From Siminovitchia thermophila (GTDB lineage Bacteria; Bacillota; Bacilli; Bacillales; Bacillaceae_C): a DNA stretch of 64,000 nucleotides. Below are positions 43,473 through 54,197 of the stretch, in pieces. Made by a program: the position numbers and the translations under genes. Location of the stretch: the NCBI RefSeq assembly GCF_016909185.1, contig NZ_JAFBFH010000018.1, positions 1 through 64,000 on the forward strand, read 5' to 3'. Each line of letters opens with the position of its first letter. Within the stretch, counting starts at the first letter, position 1. Under the pieces are notes generated by a model. That model made no database searches and was not told the origin of the DNA. It saw only the letters and a program-made list of their open reading frames with translations.

Positions 43473-45023
43473 TCACAATGTAATCTTTAAGGGACCCGCG
43501 GCTTTCACTCTGACCATAATGGCGTTGCCTGGGAGGTAGGCGAGCGGGAAATCTTCGAGTTGGATGATGTCCACCTTGGCGGGATCAGCCCCGGCTTGAA
43601 TGGCTTCCTGGATGGCTTCCTTCCTTGCTTCTTCAATGACCGTTTTATAGTCTTGATTTTCGAGGGAGTATATTCTTTCTACGGTTCCGCTAATATCGCC
43701 GAGGGCAGCGCCGATGGCGTTAGCGACACTGGCGTGGGCCGGGCGGATGACACGGCTTGCTCCTTTGAGTGTTTTAGGCATAAGTGCTGCTCCGCCGCCT
43801 ACCAAAACGACCGGGAGGTCTTCTGCGCTCGTTTTCATCCGGTCGATGGCATCTTCGACCATGCGAACGAAGTCTTTATAAATCAATTCGCAGGGAACAT
43901 CATCAACTTTTGATGGGTTTGTTCCTTCGATTTCCATTTGGCCGGTGCCAATCGCCACATCTGTTGCTGTTAGTTCATCACCGCCGAAGACGATTGCTTT
44001 TTCTGGCAATTGATATCCAACGCTTTCCGGTCCGATTTTCCACGAGCCTTCCTTCAAATACACCCGTGTACCGCCGCCAAAGCCGATAGAGTATATGTCT
44101 GGCATGCGATAATTAGTCCGGACTCCGCCCACTTCTACCGCTAGTGAAGTTTGGCGGGGAAAGCTGTTTGCGAGCACTCCGATATCTGTCGTCGTACCGC
44201 CGATATCTACTACGATTGCATCATCCTCTTTTGATAAATGGGCCGCTCCGCGGATGGAGTTGGTCGGGCCGCAAGCGATCGTGTAGATTGGATATTTTTG
44301 CGCGTAGCTGTTTGTCATCAATGTGCCATCATTTTGTCCCAGATAAATATGGGCATCAATTCCTTCGTCTTTTAAAGCACGTTCGAAATCAGTGGACACG
44401 CGGCTGATGACGGTCATCAAAGCGGCGTTTAAAACGGTCGCATTTTCGCGTTCAATTAATCCGATCGAGCCAATTTCGCTTGATAACGAAATGGGGATTC
44501 CGGGCAGTTCTTTTTCAAAAAATGCCGCGGCCTCTTTTTCTTGATCACTTAAGACAGGAGAGAAGACGCCGGAAATCGCGATCGAGTCGACTTTGCCCCG
44601 GAAGCGGTCCGCGGCGACTTTTAGTTCTTCCTCATCCAGGTTTGAGATAGGGGAGCCGTTATATTCATATCCGCCATGGATCAAGACGGTTTCCGCCTGT
44701 ACTTTTTCCACTAAATCTTGGGGCCAATCCAACAGGGGCGGGACGGTTGTCCCGCTTGGCAAACAAAGACGGACAATGCCGACTTTGTTCAGTGATTTTC
44801 GTTCCACAATCGCGTTTGTGCAATGGGTCGTTCCAAGCGTGGCGATTTGTATTTTTTTTACATTCACGTTCGTTTCTGCCAACAGCTTTTTGATCGTTTT
44901 TTGGATTCCCGTAAATACATCTTTTGTTGTAGGGGATTTTGTGCTTCCAAGCACTTGATTGTCATTATCCAACAGGACGCCGTCCGTGTTCGTTCCTCCG
45001 ACATCAATTCCCAATCTGATCAT
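43473..45023 (-). CDS. Hydantoinase/oxoprolinase A-type protein (ATP-dependent ring-opening family)
   Basis: 516 residues, the HyuA/OplA half of the hydantoinase-oxoprolinase family with an acetate-kinase-like ATP fold: IDVGGTNTDGVLL at the start, TLGTTHCTNAIVER, CGPTNSIRGAAHL, VDIGGTTTDIGVL, LVGGGAALMPKTL. Relatives use ATP to open hydantoin or 5-oxoproline rings, usually with a HyuB partner. No HyuB is present here; DUF917 stands in its place. It overlaps the DUF917 stop by four bases. Substrate unknown, probably a cyclic imide or ureide brought in by the neighbouring permease. Confidence 0.82.
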   Translation of the reverse strand: MIRLGIDVGGTNTDGVLLDNDNQVLGSTKSPTTKDVFTGIQKTIKKLLAETNVNVKKIQIATLGTTHCTNAIVERKSLNKVGIVRLCLPSGTTVPPLLDWPQDLVEKVQAETVLIHGGYEYNGSPISNLDEEELKVAADRFRGKVDSIAISGVFSPVLSDQEKEAAAFFEKELPGIPISLSSEIGSIGLIERENATVLNAALMTVISRVSTDFERALKDEGIDAHIYLGQNDGTLMTNSYAQKYPIYTIACGPTNSIRGAAHLSKEDDAIVVDIGGTTTDIGVLANSFPRQTSLAVEVGGVRTNYRMPDIYSIGFGGGTRVYLKEGSWKIGPESVGYQLPEKAIVFGGDELTATDVAIGTGQMEIEGTNPSKVDDVPCELIYKDFVRMVEDAIDRMKTSAEDLPVVLVGGGAALMPKTLKGASRVIRPAHASVANAIGAALGDISGTVERIYSLENQDYKTVIEEARKEAIQEAIQAGADPAKVDIIQLEDFPLAYLPGNAIMVRVKAAGPLKITL

Positions 45024-46114
45024 TTGTCCAATCGCTCCTTTACTAATGTTTCGAGCGGAATATAGTCATATGGATATTTGAAATATCTTGGTCCAGCCGT
45101 TTCAATTCCCATGTCAGTCCGCCACTTTTCATGCGCGGGGAAGGCGGTGATGACAACGCGCGCGCCGTATTTGAGCCCCTCTGTCGTGATAGGCATTCCG
45201 GTTTCTTCATCAAGGACGGCGATCAAGTCCGGCGTCATGGCAACCGGCTTGCCGTTCATCTCTGCCAGCAGATGCTCGTTTTGGAAAAATAAGGTCGCGG
45301 ACTTGTCTTGAAAGTTGTCGAGCCCTTCAAAATGGGCTTCGCCTCTTGTAAATCCGCCTTCAATCTTTCTTTTAATGAGGGCGGCTTTTCCTTTAAACAG
45401 AATGTGGCCATTCAAAAGCCGGGTGATTTGTGAGATGGGATGCTCAGCCGACTCTCTTTTTCCCCGTAAAAGGCCACCTACATTTTTGGCAAGCGTTAAA
45501 GTTCCCGGAATGACGCTTTCTTTCGCTTGTTTTCCGGTTATTCCATAGTCGCAGACAATCGAAGAGCCGCCCATGGAGATGGTGACGTTACGGGAGATTT
45601 TTTCACTCCAATAGCCGTCGGCCGGTTCGATCGTCACAACGTTTCCTTGTTCATCCCCCAATGTGACGAGTTCAGGTTTGAGACCGTCTAAATGGAATGT
45701 CACCATTTGCGCTTCGGGAAAAGCGCGGCCCATCGCATCTCCATCCAGGATGGGAATATTGTTCATGGCGGCCACCGCCACAGGGATGAGGGAATTGACG
45801 CCGCCTATTTCAATCGGCATGACGACGTCGGTCTTTTTGCCGCTTGCTTTTTCAAAAGCTTTTAATGGAGCGGCCAGTTGCTCGAAGGAAGGAATTTTTT
45901 CGACAAGAACGCTTGGCGAGCCCATTCCGGAAGCCGGCAGTATCCATTGATCATCCTTCAGTTCATCAACAGTGATCACTTCAACGGGACCGTATTGTTG
46001 TATGGCGGATAAAGCCATCATTTTTCCGATATAGGGGTCCCCGCCGCCGCCTGTTCCGAGCACGGTTGCGCCGACGGCAATACATTCAATATCTTCTTCC
46101 GTTAACCATTTCAT
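45020..46114 (-). CDS. DUF917 family protein
   Basis: 364 residues matching the DUF917 pattern: an N-terminal glycine-rich loop (GATVLGTGGGGDPYIGK), MPIEIGGVNSLIPVAVAAM, DGDAMGRAFPEAQMV, and a C-terminal domain with DLIAVLDEETGMPITTE. DUF917 proteins occur almost exclusively beside hydantoinase/oxoprolinase A genes and are thought to be a functional partner, but the activity is undefined. It starts one base after the permease stop. Confidence 0.85.
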   Translation of the reverse strand: MKWLTEEDIECIAVGATVLGTGGGGDPYIGKMMALSAIQQYGPVEVITVDELKDDQWILPASGMGSPSVLVEKIPSFEQLAAPLKAFEKASGKKTDVVMPIEIGGVNSLIPVAVAAMNNIPILDGDAMGRAFPEAQMVTFHLDGLKPELVTLGDEQGNVVTIEPADGYWSEKISRNVTISMGGSSIVCDYGITGKQAKESVIPGTLTLAKNVGGLLRGKRESAEHPISQITRLLNGHILFKGKAALIKRKIEGGFTRGEAHFEGLDNFQDKSATLFFQNEHLLAEMNGKPVAMTPDLIAVLDEETGMPITTEGLKYGARVVITAFPAHEKWRTDMGIETAGPRYFKYPYDYIPLETLVKERLDK

Positions 46115-47383
46115 TTAAAAACGCTCCTTTTTATAAAAAATCAGAATGAAAATCAACTGGAAGATAAATGCGGTCAAAAAGCTGTCCAAAGAAGGAATGG
46201 TTGTTAAAGTAAACAGCGCCAATCCAATCGGGCCTTCCATTGTCAGCCAGCTGATCAAAGTTCCGAGCGCCCAGGCCAAAAGCGGCAACAGCTTAAAGCG
46301 TTTATCGTTTTCTTCCCGGAACAACCGCATGCCCCCGATATAATAAGATGCTGTATAAACACCGCCGATGGGGGTGATAAACATCGTCATAATCGTTAAA
46401 AAGTCGATAAAGTGATCATAAATACCAAGGACGGCAAGTAGTGTGCCGACAATTCCGGCGATCAGGGTGAGTGTCACTTTGCTCGTTTTGGTAAAAATAA
46501 CCGAAAGGCTCAATCCAGATGAATAGGCGTTGCTCGTATTCGTTGTCCATTGGGCAAGAATCAGCACTAAAATGCCCGGAATACCAAGGCCGACTGTAAT
46601 CATTATCGTTGTTAAGCTGCTTTCATCCATAATGCGAGACAAAATCATTGCGATAATAATCATAAAACTGTTTCCGAAGAAAAATCCGAAAAAGGATGCC
46701 AGGACGGCATCTTTTTTCGTTCGAGCCCATCTTGAAATGTCCGGTGAAATCGTTGCACCGACAACAAAAATACTGATGACGAGCGAAATCGCCATCCCGA
46801 ACGTAAATGTGTTTTCTACAGGGGCGTTCAGTTCGCTCGCGCCAAATTGCCGGATGGCCAGCCCCACTGCCGCCAAGACGAGGATGAGCAGCAGTGGAAC
46901 GGACCAAGAGCTTAATTTTTCAATCGCTTTATAGCCGATTACAGCGGTTGTCATCATTAATATTCCGCCGATTGCGGCCAACAACGGGACAGGAGCTTTT
47001 AATCCGAGCGCACCTTCAATGGCGGCATACGCATTTTCAGCAAAGAATCCGGCTTGGACACCGAACCAGCCCAGTAAGGAAATCGCCATAAATAAGGACA
47101 CAAGCTTTGCTCCCGAAATGCCGAATGTAAATCTGGAAATCATTGATGTGGATAATCCGGTTACCGCTCCGACGTAGGCGCAAAAAGCGGCTAAGATGCC
47201 TAAAATGGCAGAACCGATCAAGACGGCCCACAAAGCGTCTTGAAAGGCCATGCCTTTTCCGAGCTCCGCCCCGAACAGCATCGCAGATAAGTCGATGCCG
47301 ACCGCGACCCAAACGAGGCTGATGGAGAACCACGCTTTCCTCTCGCTCATCGGAACGGCTTCTCTGGCGTAATCATTTTTCAT
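46115..47383 (-). CDS. NCS1-family nucleobase/hydantoin permease
   Basis: 422 residues, about twelve membrane segments, cytosine permease (CodB)-like: N-terminal AWFSISLVWVAVGIDLSAML, GISGAKLVSLFMAISLLGWF, SPDISRWARTKKDAV in the middle, as in NCS1 substrate-site helices. It imports a purine, pyrimidine, hydantoin or similar ring by cation symport, supplying the two enzymes downstream. ATG 47383 overlaps the tetR stop (ATGA); the RBS is GGAGGAT. Confidence 0.87.
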   Translation of the reverse strand: MKNDYAREAVPMSERKAWFSISLVWVAVGIDLSAMLFGAELGKGMAFQDALWAVLIGSAILGILAAFCAYVGAVTGLSTSMISRFTFGISGAKLVSLFMAISLLGWFGVQAGFFAENAYAAIEGALGLKAPVPLLAAIGGILMMTTAVIGYKAIEKLSSWSVPLLLILVLAAVGLAIRQFGASELNAPVENTFTFGMAISLVISIFVVGATISPDISRWARTKKDAVLASFFGFFFGNSFMIIIAMILSRIMDESSLTTIMITVGLGIPGILVLILAQWTTNTSNAYSSGLSLSVIFTKTSKVTLTLIAGIVGTLLAVLGIYDHFIDFLTIMTMFITPIGGVYTASYYIGGMRLFREENDKRFKLLPLLAWALGTLISWLTMEGPIGLALFTLTTIPSLDSFLTAFIFQLIFILIFYKKERF

Positions 47384-47961
47384 TTTTCATATCCTCCCAG
47401 CAAAACTCTCATGATGTAAAGGGCTTCTTCTATTTGATGCTGCAGTTGTTTTGGATCGTACAGATTTATTTCCCAAAAAACCCCATCCATGATTACGACA
47501 AATTGTTTGATGAGCCTTGTTGCCTGATATTCAGTTATAGACGGGATGTCCCGTTTAATCAGTGTCAATAAAGAGTTAATCAACCAGTCGTCAAACTGTT
47601 GAATATGCTCCTGAAGATACTCATGGATTTCCGGGGGCGGTGCGGTGACAAGAGAAATGTAGGCATTCGTTTCCTCGTTATTTTCTTGGTGATAGGCGAC
47701 CGCACCTTTGATAAGCGCTTCAAAAATGTCAAAAATCGGCCGATCATGCACTTTTTGAAGAATTGACCGCATTTCTATGAAATGATCTTTTAATAGCTTT
47801 TGAAAAGCCGCCAAAAACAGCGTTTCTTTATTTTTGTAAAAAAAATAAATCGATGCTGGTTTTATGCCGACTTCTTTGGCAATATTCCGCATCGTGGCAC
47901 CGTGGTAATTGAATTTGGAATATTCTCGAATGGCAGCTTGCAAAATCTTGTCTTTTGTCAA
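47380..47961 (-). CDS. TetR-family repressor of the permease-DUF917-hydantoinase operon
   Basis: 193 residues from TTG 47961 with AGGTGG eleven bases upstream. The N-terminal TetR helix-turn-helix is clear (KDKILQAAIREYSKFNYHGA, TMRNIAKEVGIKPASIYFFY, KNKETLFLAAF); the C-terminal helical domain binds an unknown inducer. It is first gene of the four-gene operon, and a perfect 18-bp palindrome overlaps its ribosome binding site, so autorepression controlling the whole operon is very likely. Confidence 0.88.
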   Translation of the reverse strand: MTKDKILQAAIREYSKFNYHGATMRNIAKEVGIKPASIYFFYKNKETLFLAAFQKLLKDHFIEMRSILQKVHDRPIFDIFEALIKGAVAYHQENNEETNAYISLVTAPPPEIHEYLQEHIQQFDDWLINSLLTLIKRDIPSITEYQATRLIKQFVVIMDGVFWEINLYDPKQLQHQIEEALYIMRVLLGGYEK

Positions 47962-47974
47962 AAAATTCTACACC

Positions 47975-47992
47975 ACCTAACAATTGTTAGGT
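47975..47992. promoter_or_regulatory. Perfect 18-bp palindrome, TetR operator
   Basis: ACCTAACAATTGTTAGGT is its own reverse complement and sits 13 bases before the tetR start codon, over its ribosome binding site. Size, symmetry and place fit an autoregulatory TetR operator. Confidence 0.8.
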
Positions 47993-48000
47993 TAATGATA

Positions 48001-48262
48001 ATGGAGCTTTTGGCGAAAATCAATAGGATAATAGAAGATGTCGGATAAGTGCTTGTTTTTTAGACAGGCAGTTTTAGGCAATCGAGAACGGCTTTTCTTT
48101 ATGCCCCACAAACTTCTTGTTCCTAACTATCATCCGAACTCCAGCATTTTTTCCTTGAAGGCTTTTATTGAGTGGAAAATCTTATTGGGATCTCTATTTT
48201 ACATATCAACCTGAAGGGAGATAGTGCTCATCCTGACAAAAGGTTCATTTTTGTCATAGCTC
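48001..48262. other. Intergenic region upstream of the thiC promoter
   Basis: About 260 bases between divergent operons with no supported gene. Confidence 0.4.
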
Positions 48263-48290
48263 TTGTTTTTTTATTCTAAATTTGTATAAT
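48263..48290 (+). promoter_or_regulatory. Promoter of thiC
   Basis: TTGTTT (48263-48268), 16-bp spacer and TATAAT (48285-48290). Transcription would start near 48297, just before the TPP riboswitch. Confidence 0.55.
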
Positions 48291-48310
48291 ATTAAGTAAA
48301 CCTAATAGCA

Positions 48311-48412
48311 ATAACTGGGGGTGCCCAATGAGTTGGGCTGAGAGGAGAAACACGATGAAGTTTCTTAACCCTTTGGACCTGATCTGGTTAATGCCAGCGT
48401 AGGGAAGTTAGT
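48311..48412 (+). ncRNA. TPP riboswitch (THI element)
   Basis: It has the conserved THI-box blocks: ACTGGGGGTGCCC, GGGCTGAGA, ACCCTTTGGACCTGATCTGG and TTAATGCCAGCGTAGGGAAG. It binds thiamine diphosphate and is followed by a terminator hairpin and thiC, so high TPP should stop transcription. Confidence 0.96.
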
Positions 48413-48438
48413 CGGTAGTTTTGGGATACAGTATATTC

Positions 48439-48475
48439 AAGCCGGGTCCAGTCTTTTTTTGTGGACCCGGCTTTT
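48439..48475 (+). terminator. Terminator of the TPP riboswitch expression platform
   Basis: AAGCCGGGTCCA pairs with TGGACCCGGCTT, followed by TTT, between riboswitch and thiC. Confidence 0.88.
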
Positions 48476-48532
48476 TGATGTATCTGCCGCTAAGCTGTGT
48501 ATTCAGATCTCGTCCTTTCAATTATTTTGTAG

Positions 48533-50332
<1,800 letters not shown>

Positions 50333-50353
50333 TTTTCTCTGGAGGTTTTCCGT

Positions 50354-50521
50354 ATGAATGTACAAAAGATAATAGAGGAAATGAAGCAGTTGGAAAGGAA
50401 AATAGAGGTATTGCAAGTACGGATAAATGAAATTCAACAAGCCTGCGACCACCATTTTATTGGCGATGCATATTATGAAACATGCAGCAAATGCAATAAG
50501 GTGAATGTATTATATTATTAA
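50354..50521 (+). CDS. Small protein, putative coiled coil plus zinc ribbon, 55 residues
   Basis: ATG 50354 lies eight bases after GGAGG, 21 bases after the thiC stop. Residues 1-29 form a charged amphipathic helix (EEMKQLERKIEVLQVRINEI). Then Cys31, His33, His34 and Cys44-x-x-Cys47 (CDHHF, then TCSKCNKV) make a plausible zinc site. I do not recognise the family. Co-transcription with thiC before the shared terminator suggests TPP-responsive expression. A link to thiamine metabolism is only positional. Confidence 0.65.
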   Translation: MNVQKIIEEMKQLERKIEVLQVRINEIQQACDHHFIGDAYYETCSKCNKVNVLYY

Positions 50522-50561
50522 TCGTTCTCTACTAAAAACCCACGCAGAACTTCCTGATATG

Positions 50562-50622
50562 CTCCCCTAAAGGTAGACAGATTAAAAAATAAAAATCTGT
50601 TTTCCTTAAGGGGAGTTTTTTT
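50562..50622 (+). terminator. Terminator after thiC and the small gene
   Basis: CTCCCCTAAAGG pairs with CCTTAAGGGGAG, with an inner CAGATT/AATCTG stem, followed by TTTTTTT. Confidence 0.88.
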
Positions 50623-51070
50623 CTAAAAAGCGATTTACGATTCCACTTCCGAAAATATGCCTGCTTAAGGATCTACTTAGATCCATGGTGGGGTTGGCAA
50701 GTGCTTTATCGGTCATTTTGGCCGGAACATGTTAAAAGGCGTATCAGAGGTTATTCTGTTCAATAATCAAGCTGTGGCTAAGTCCTCCGTCGGCCGTTAG
50801 CGCGTAAGTCAAAGGGTGTTTCCTTTAGATGAACCGGGCCCGGGCCGCTTGCCAGACAAATGATGATCGGCAAAGCTGGCGGCGCGGGAGCTGATCCCGC
50901 TAACTCGGGAACGGCGATATCGAAGACGAACCGCTCGCCTATTTTCCGGAAATCCATCCGCGTCCTGGTAGAGCTGCGGTGGGGGATTGAGAGAAAGAAA
51001 GCTCTCGTGAAGGGGCTTTTTATTGATGTTCTACATACGATATTCCAAAAAGATGTTGGAGGGTTTTATC
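50623..51070. other. Intergenic region with a GC-rich patch
   Basis: About 450 bases without a supported gene. From about 50755 to 50990 the sequence is markedly GC-richer than its surroundings and codon-like on the minus strand (one frame starts at ATG near 50957 for about 60 codons), but there is no ribosome binding site or recognisable product. Possibly decayed or transferred DNA. Confidence 0.4.
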
Positions 51071-51406
51071 GTGGCGAAATGGATTGATGTTTCAACGACG
51101 AAACACCAGCTCAAGCTTTTTGACGGAAACAAGTTGATAAAGACGTACCCGATTGCTGTCGGAAAAATGTTAACGCCAACACCATACGGAAACTTTGCGG
51201 TCATCAACAAACAGCGGAATCCCGGAGGCCCGTTTGGTGTTATGTGGATCGGGTTATCAAAGCCCCACTATGGAATTCATGGAACAAATAACCCTTCTTC
51301 CATTGGCAAAAACGTTTCACATGGCTGTATTAGAATGCATAATCGTGATGTGCTGGATCTTGCCCGCCGAATTCCGATTGGGACGCGGGTCGTGATTCAT
51401 AGGTAG
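51071..51406 (+). CDS. L,D-transpeptidase (YkuD domain)
   Basis: 111 residues from GTG 51071, seven bases after GGAGGG. A minimal YkuD domain: [17 protein letters not shown] at the start, [22 protein letters not shown] and the catalytic motif [13 protein letters not shown] with its nucleophile Cys. Family members cross-link peptidoglycan or cut and re-form L,D peptide bonds. No LysM domain or obvious signal peptide is present from this start, which is unusual for a wall enzyme. A short related class occurs in spore formers. Confidence 0.85.
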   Translation: MAKWIDVSTTKHQLKLFDGNKLIKTYPIAVGKMLTPTPYGNFAVINKQRNPGGPFGVMWIGLSKPHYGIHGTNNPSSIGKNVSHGCIRMHNRDVLDLARRIPIGTRVVIHR

Positions 51407-51609
51407 GGCCGGCTTCTTTTTTTGCTACTGGATATTTTCTTTTTGCAAGGAGTGGGCTATTCTTAAAAAGAGACTACTCGAAATGCCGCTTTAAAAGTAT
51501 GATGGGTATTTAGGAGTCATTTACAATAAAATTGTCTGTTTCAAAAAGTTGTGAAGCTTTGTCCCTTTGGATAGGGCTGTTTTTATACCTGAAAAAGAGG
51601 AGCTGGATA

Positions 51610-52080
51610 ATGAATATAAGAAACGTGAAATCTTCAGATTATAAGATCATTATTTCAGTGTTAAATGAGTGGTGGAATGGTCGTACGATGACGGATATGC
51701 TGCCCAAACTATTCTTTGATCATTTTCAAGACACTAGTTATATCATTGAAGAAAAGGGGGAAATAATCGGGTTTCTGATTGGATTTTTATCGCAATCCCG
51801 CAAGAAAGAGGCCTATATCCATTTTGTTGGCATACATCCACATTACCGCCAACACGGTATCGGGTGCAAACTCTATCAAACCTTCTTTGAGCATGTAAAG
51901 AAAAAAGGGGTTAAAACAGTTCGCTGTGTCACATCTCCAGTGAATCAAAGCTCTATCGCTTACCATACGAAAATGGGTTTTGTCATTGAAAAAGGAGATA
52001 AACAGGTGGATGGCATTGATATACATAGCGATTATGATGGTATTGAACAAGATAGAGTGTTGTTTGTTAAGGCGCTATAA
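51610..52080 (+). CDS. GNAT-family N-acetyltransferase
   Basis: 156 residues from ATG 51610 behind GAGGAG. Typical GNAT fold: N-terminal IRNVKSSDYKIIISVLNEWW, strand 4 AYIHFVGIHPHYR and the acetyl-CoA loop YRQHGIGCKLYQTFFEHV (RxHGIG), then SSIAYHTKMGF. It would transfer an acetyl group to an amine of a small molecule or protein. No context fixes the substrate. Confidence 0.85.
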   Translation: MNIRNVKSSDYKIIISVLNEWWNGRTMTDMLPKLFFDHFQDTSYIIEEKGEIIGFLIGFLSQSRKKEAYIHFVGIHPHYRQHGIGCKLYQTFFEHVKKKGVKTVRCVTSPVNQSSIAYHTKMGFVIEKGDKQVDGIDIHSDYDGIEQDRVLFVKAL

Positions 52081-52145
52081 CTATCATTACATTTCAGTAT
52101 GATACGAAAAATGAAAACGAATCACCGTATAGAAAGAGGGTACTT

Positions 52146-52775
52146 ATGCTGTATTTATATTTTATAAGACATGCGCAGACAGAATGGAATGTTGCGGGAA
52201 AAGTTCAAGGCCGGAGGGATTCCGGTTTAACTGAAAAAGGAGTGGAAGATGCGCGACTGCTTGGAGAAAAGTTCAAAGAGATAGATTGGCAAGCGGTTTA
52301 CACGAGTCCGAGCAAGCGTGCCGTGAGGACGCTGGAGTTGATTCATGGAGAAAGCTTTTCTTCTTATACCGTTGATGGGCGACTGATAGAGATGGATCTT
52401 GGAGATCTGGAAGGAAAGACAATGGAAGAAATTAAGGAGCTTTACCCTGAGCAATATCATCATTACTGGCATCAGCCAAGTAAATATGTTCATACGTCTG
52501 GGGAAAACTTTTACGAAGTAAAAGATAGAGTCGAGGCGTTAGTCAAGGAATTGCTATCCACCTATGAATCTGGCCATGTTTGTATCATTACCCATGGTGT
52601 TGTCGTGAAAATGGTGCAGCTTATTTTCCGCCAGCTTGACATGGACCAGCTTTGGAAAACTCCTTATATCGAAGGAACGAGTGTAACGGCTTTAAAAAGA
52701 GCCGGCAGCCAAATTGAAATTCTCTCGGAAGGGGATTTGAGCCATCTTTCATTGAAAAATCCAACTGTACAATAA
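52146..52775 (+). CDS. Histidine phosphatase family protein (phosphoglycerate-mutase-like)
   Basis: 209 residues; RBS GAAAGAGGG. Branch-2-like fold with catalytic RHAQTEWN (Ala where RHG is usual), SPSKRAVRTLELI, MDLGDLEGKTMEEI and ITHGVVVKM with the second His. It could be a broad phosphatase or a CobC-like alpha-ribazole phosphatase. A better CobC candidate lies at 59681 inside the cobalamin operon. It ends about 50 bases before the cobalamin riboswitch. Confidence 0.82.
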   Translation: MLYLYFIRHAQTEWNVAGKVQGRRDSGLTEKGVEDARLLGEKFKEIDWQAVYTSPSKRAVRTLELIHGESFSSYTVDGRLIEMDLGDLEGKTMEEIKELYPEQYHHYWHQPSKYVHTSGENFYEVKDRVEALVKELLSTYESGHVCIITHGVVVKMVQLIFRQLDMDQLWKTPYIEGTSVTALKRAGSQIEILSEGDLSHLSLKNPTVQ

Positions 52776-52817
52776 GAGACGATCATGTATACTAAAGTCA
52801 AGTTGACAATTTCATAT

Positions 52818-52995
52818 GGAAAGAATGGGGTGTCTTATGAAAAGACTTAATAGGGAAGTTGGTGAAAATCCAACGCGGTCCCGCCACTGTGAATGGGAGT
52901 GAGCTGAGTATCCACTGTGTTTCATTGCATGGGAAGGAACAGCGATCACGATGACCATAAGCCAGGAGACCTGCCTGATTCTTCACGCCATGAAC
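52818..52995 (+). ncRNA. Cobalamin riboswitch
   Basis: Conserved B12-box and core elements: AATAGGGAAGTTGGTGAAAA, TCCAACGCGGTCCCGCCACT, and GCCAGGAGACCTGCC near the 3' end. A terminator hairpin at 53063 follows, then btuF. Adenosylcobalamin should shut down the corrinoid uptake and assembly operon. The outer boundaries are approximate. Confidence 0.94.
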
Positions 52996-53062
52996 CTACG
53001 AGGATAGGGAGGTGTACTGGTGGAATCGCCATCTAATATTGGATGGCTGTTCCAAACTGCAC

Positions 53063-53089
53063 ACATCTCTTGCGAAGAGATGTTTTTTT
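53063..53089 (+). terminator. Terminator of the cobalamin riboswitch
   Basis: ACATCTCTTGCGAAGAGATGT followed by TTTTTTT, between riboswitch and btuF. Confidence 0.85.
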
Positions 53090-53124
53090 ATTGAGAAAAA
53101 AATCAATTTACAGGGGGAGAAACA

Positions 53125-54093
53125 TTGAAAAAATTCCACATTTTATTACTATCCATTTTCATGCTGTTCAGCCTGTTGACCGGTTGTAATCAGGCTGCTG
53201 AAAAAAGTGGAAAAACAGATCAACCATCCGAACAACAAACGAAACAATCGGAACAGGCGGCTTTTCCAGTCACATTAACGGACGGTAACGGGGAAGAGAT
53301 AACGATTGAAAAGGAACCCGAAAGAATTGTATCCGCCCTCCCAAGCAACACTGAAATTGCGTTTGCCCTTGGATTGGGTGATAAAATTGTCGGCGTATCC
53401 GACCATGACAATTATCCAGAAGAAGCGGCCCAGAAGGAAAAAATCGGCGGCCTTGAGTTGAACATAGAAAAAATCCTCTCCTTGGACCCCCAGCTTGTGC
53501 TGGTTGACCCTTCCAATGATCAAAAAGCTGTAGAGCAATTAAAAGCGGCAGACATTCCGGTGCTTGTTGTCAACAGCTCGGAAAGTTTGGATGATGTGTA
53601 TAAGTCGATTGAGTTAATCGGAAAAGCGACAAATACAGTGGATGAAGCGGAAAAGGTCATAGAGGATATGCGGAAAAAAATCGCCGATGTTGAAGCTAAG
53701 GTTAAGGGGATAAAAGAAGAAGACAAGAAAAAGGTTTTTATGGAAATATCTCCCGAACCGGAAATCTATACAGCAGGTAACAATACGTTTATGGATACAC
53801 TCCTCACGATTATTCATGCAGAAAACGCCTCTAAAGAAATTGACGGCTGGCAGAAGGTAAATGATGAAGCTGTTATCAAGATGAATCCGGATGTCATCAT
53901 TACTACATATAGCAACTATGTGGATAATCCGGTGGAACAAGTGTTAAAGCGTGAAGGCTGGACTGATATTACGGCCATTAAGGAAAAACAGGTTTTTGAT
54001 GTGCACTCCGATCTCATCAATCGTCCCGGTCCCCGTCTGGCGGAAGGGGTTGAAGAACTGGCAAAAGCAGTGTATCCCGATGCATTTCAATAA
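53125..54093 (+). CDS. btuF: BtuF, corrinoid-binding lipoprotein
   Basis: 322 residues from TTG 53125 behind GGGGGAG. The lipobox is LLTGC (Cys near 21). Class III helical-backbone binding fold: PERIVSALPSNTEIAFALGL, GDKIVGVSDHDNYPEEA, LEKILS-type helix and EGVEELAKAVYP at the C-terminus. It captures cobalamin or cobinamide outside the membrane for an ABC importer. First gene after the cobalamin riboswitch. The expected permease gene btuC does not follow. Confidence 0.88.
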   Translation: MKKFHILLLSIFMLFSLLTGCNQAAEKSGKTDQPSEQQTKQSEQAAFPVTLTDGNGEEITIEKEPERIVSALPSNTEIAFALGLGDKIVGVSDHDNYPEEAAQKEKIGGLELNIEKILSLDPQLVLVDPSNDQKAVEQLKAADIPVLVVNSSESLDDVYKSIELIGKATNTVDEAEKVIEDMRKKIADVEAKVKGIKEEDKKKVFMEISPEPEIYTAGNNTFMDTLLTIIHAENASKEIDGWQKVNDEAVIKMNPDVIITTYSNYVDNPVEQVLKREGWTDITAIKEKQVFDVHSDLINRPGPRLAEGVEELAKAVYPDAFQ

Positions 54094-54133
54094 TTGGCGG
54101 ATAGGGCGGGGATTCTCGCCGAACGCCATTTTT
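54094..54133 (+). terminator. Terminator-like hairpin after btuF
   Basis: Nested GGCG/CGCC stems (54096-54099 with 54124-54127; 54105-54108 with 54117-54120) followed by ATTTTTTA. Possibly attenuating rather than full termination. Confidence 0.5.
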
Positions 54134-54197
54134 TAGAAGGAAACATCCTTACGAGGCACGATTCATTACCATATTAAGCATGAAAGAAGAGATTCCC

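Noticed and set aside
50860-51087. 75-residue plus frame before the L,D-transpeptidase
   Set aside because: Low-complexity start, no convincing ribosome binding site, overlaps the real GTG start; the GC-rich stretch is reported as unexplained instead.
52146-52775. CobC as the name for this histidine phosphatase
   Set aside because: It lies upstream of the cobalamin riboswitch and has RHA; the copy at 59681 inside the operon is the better CobC.
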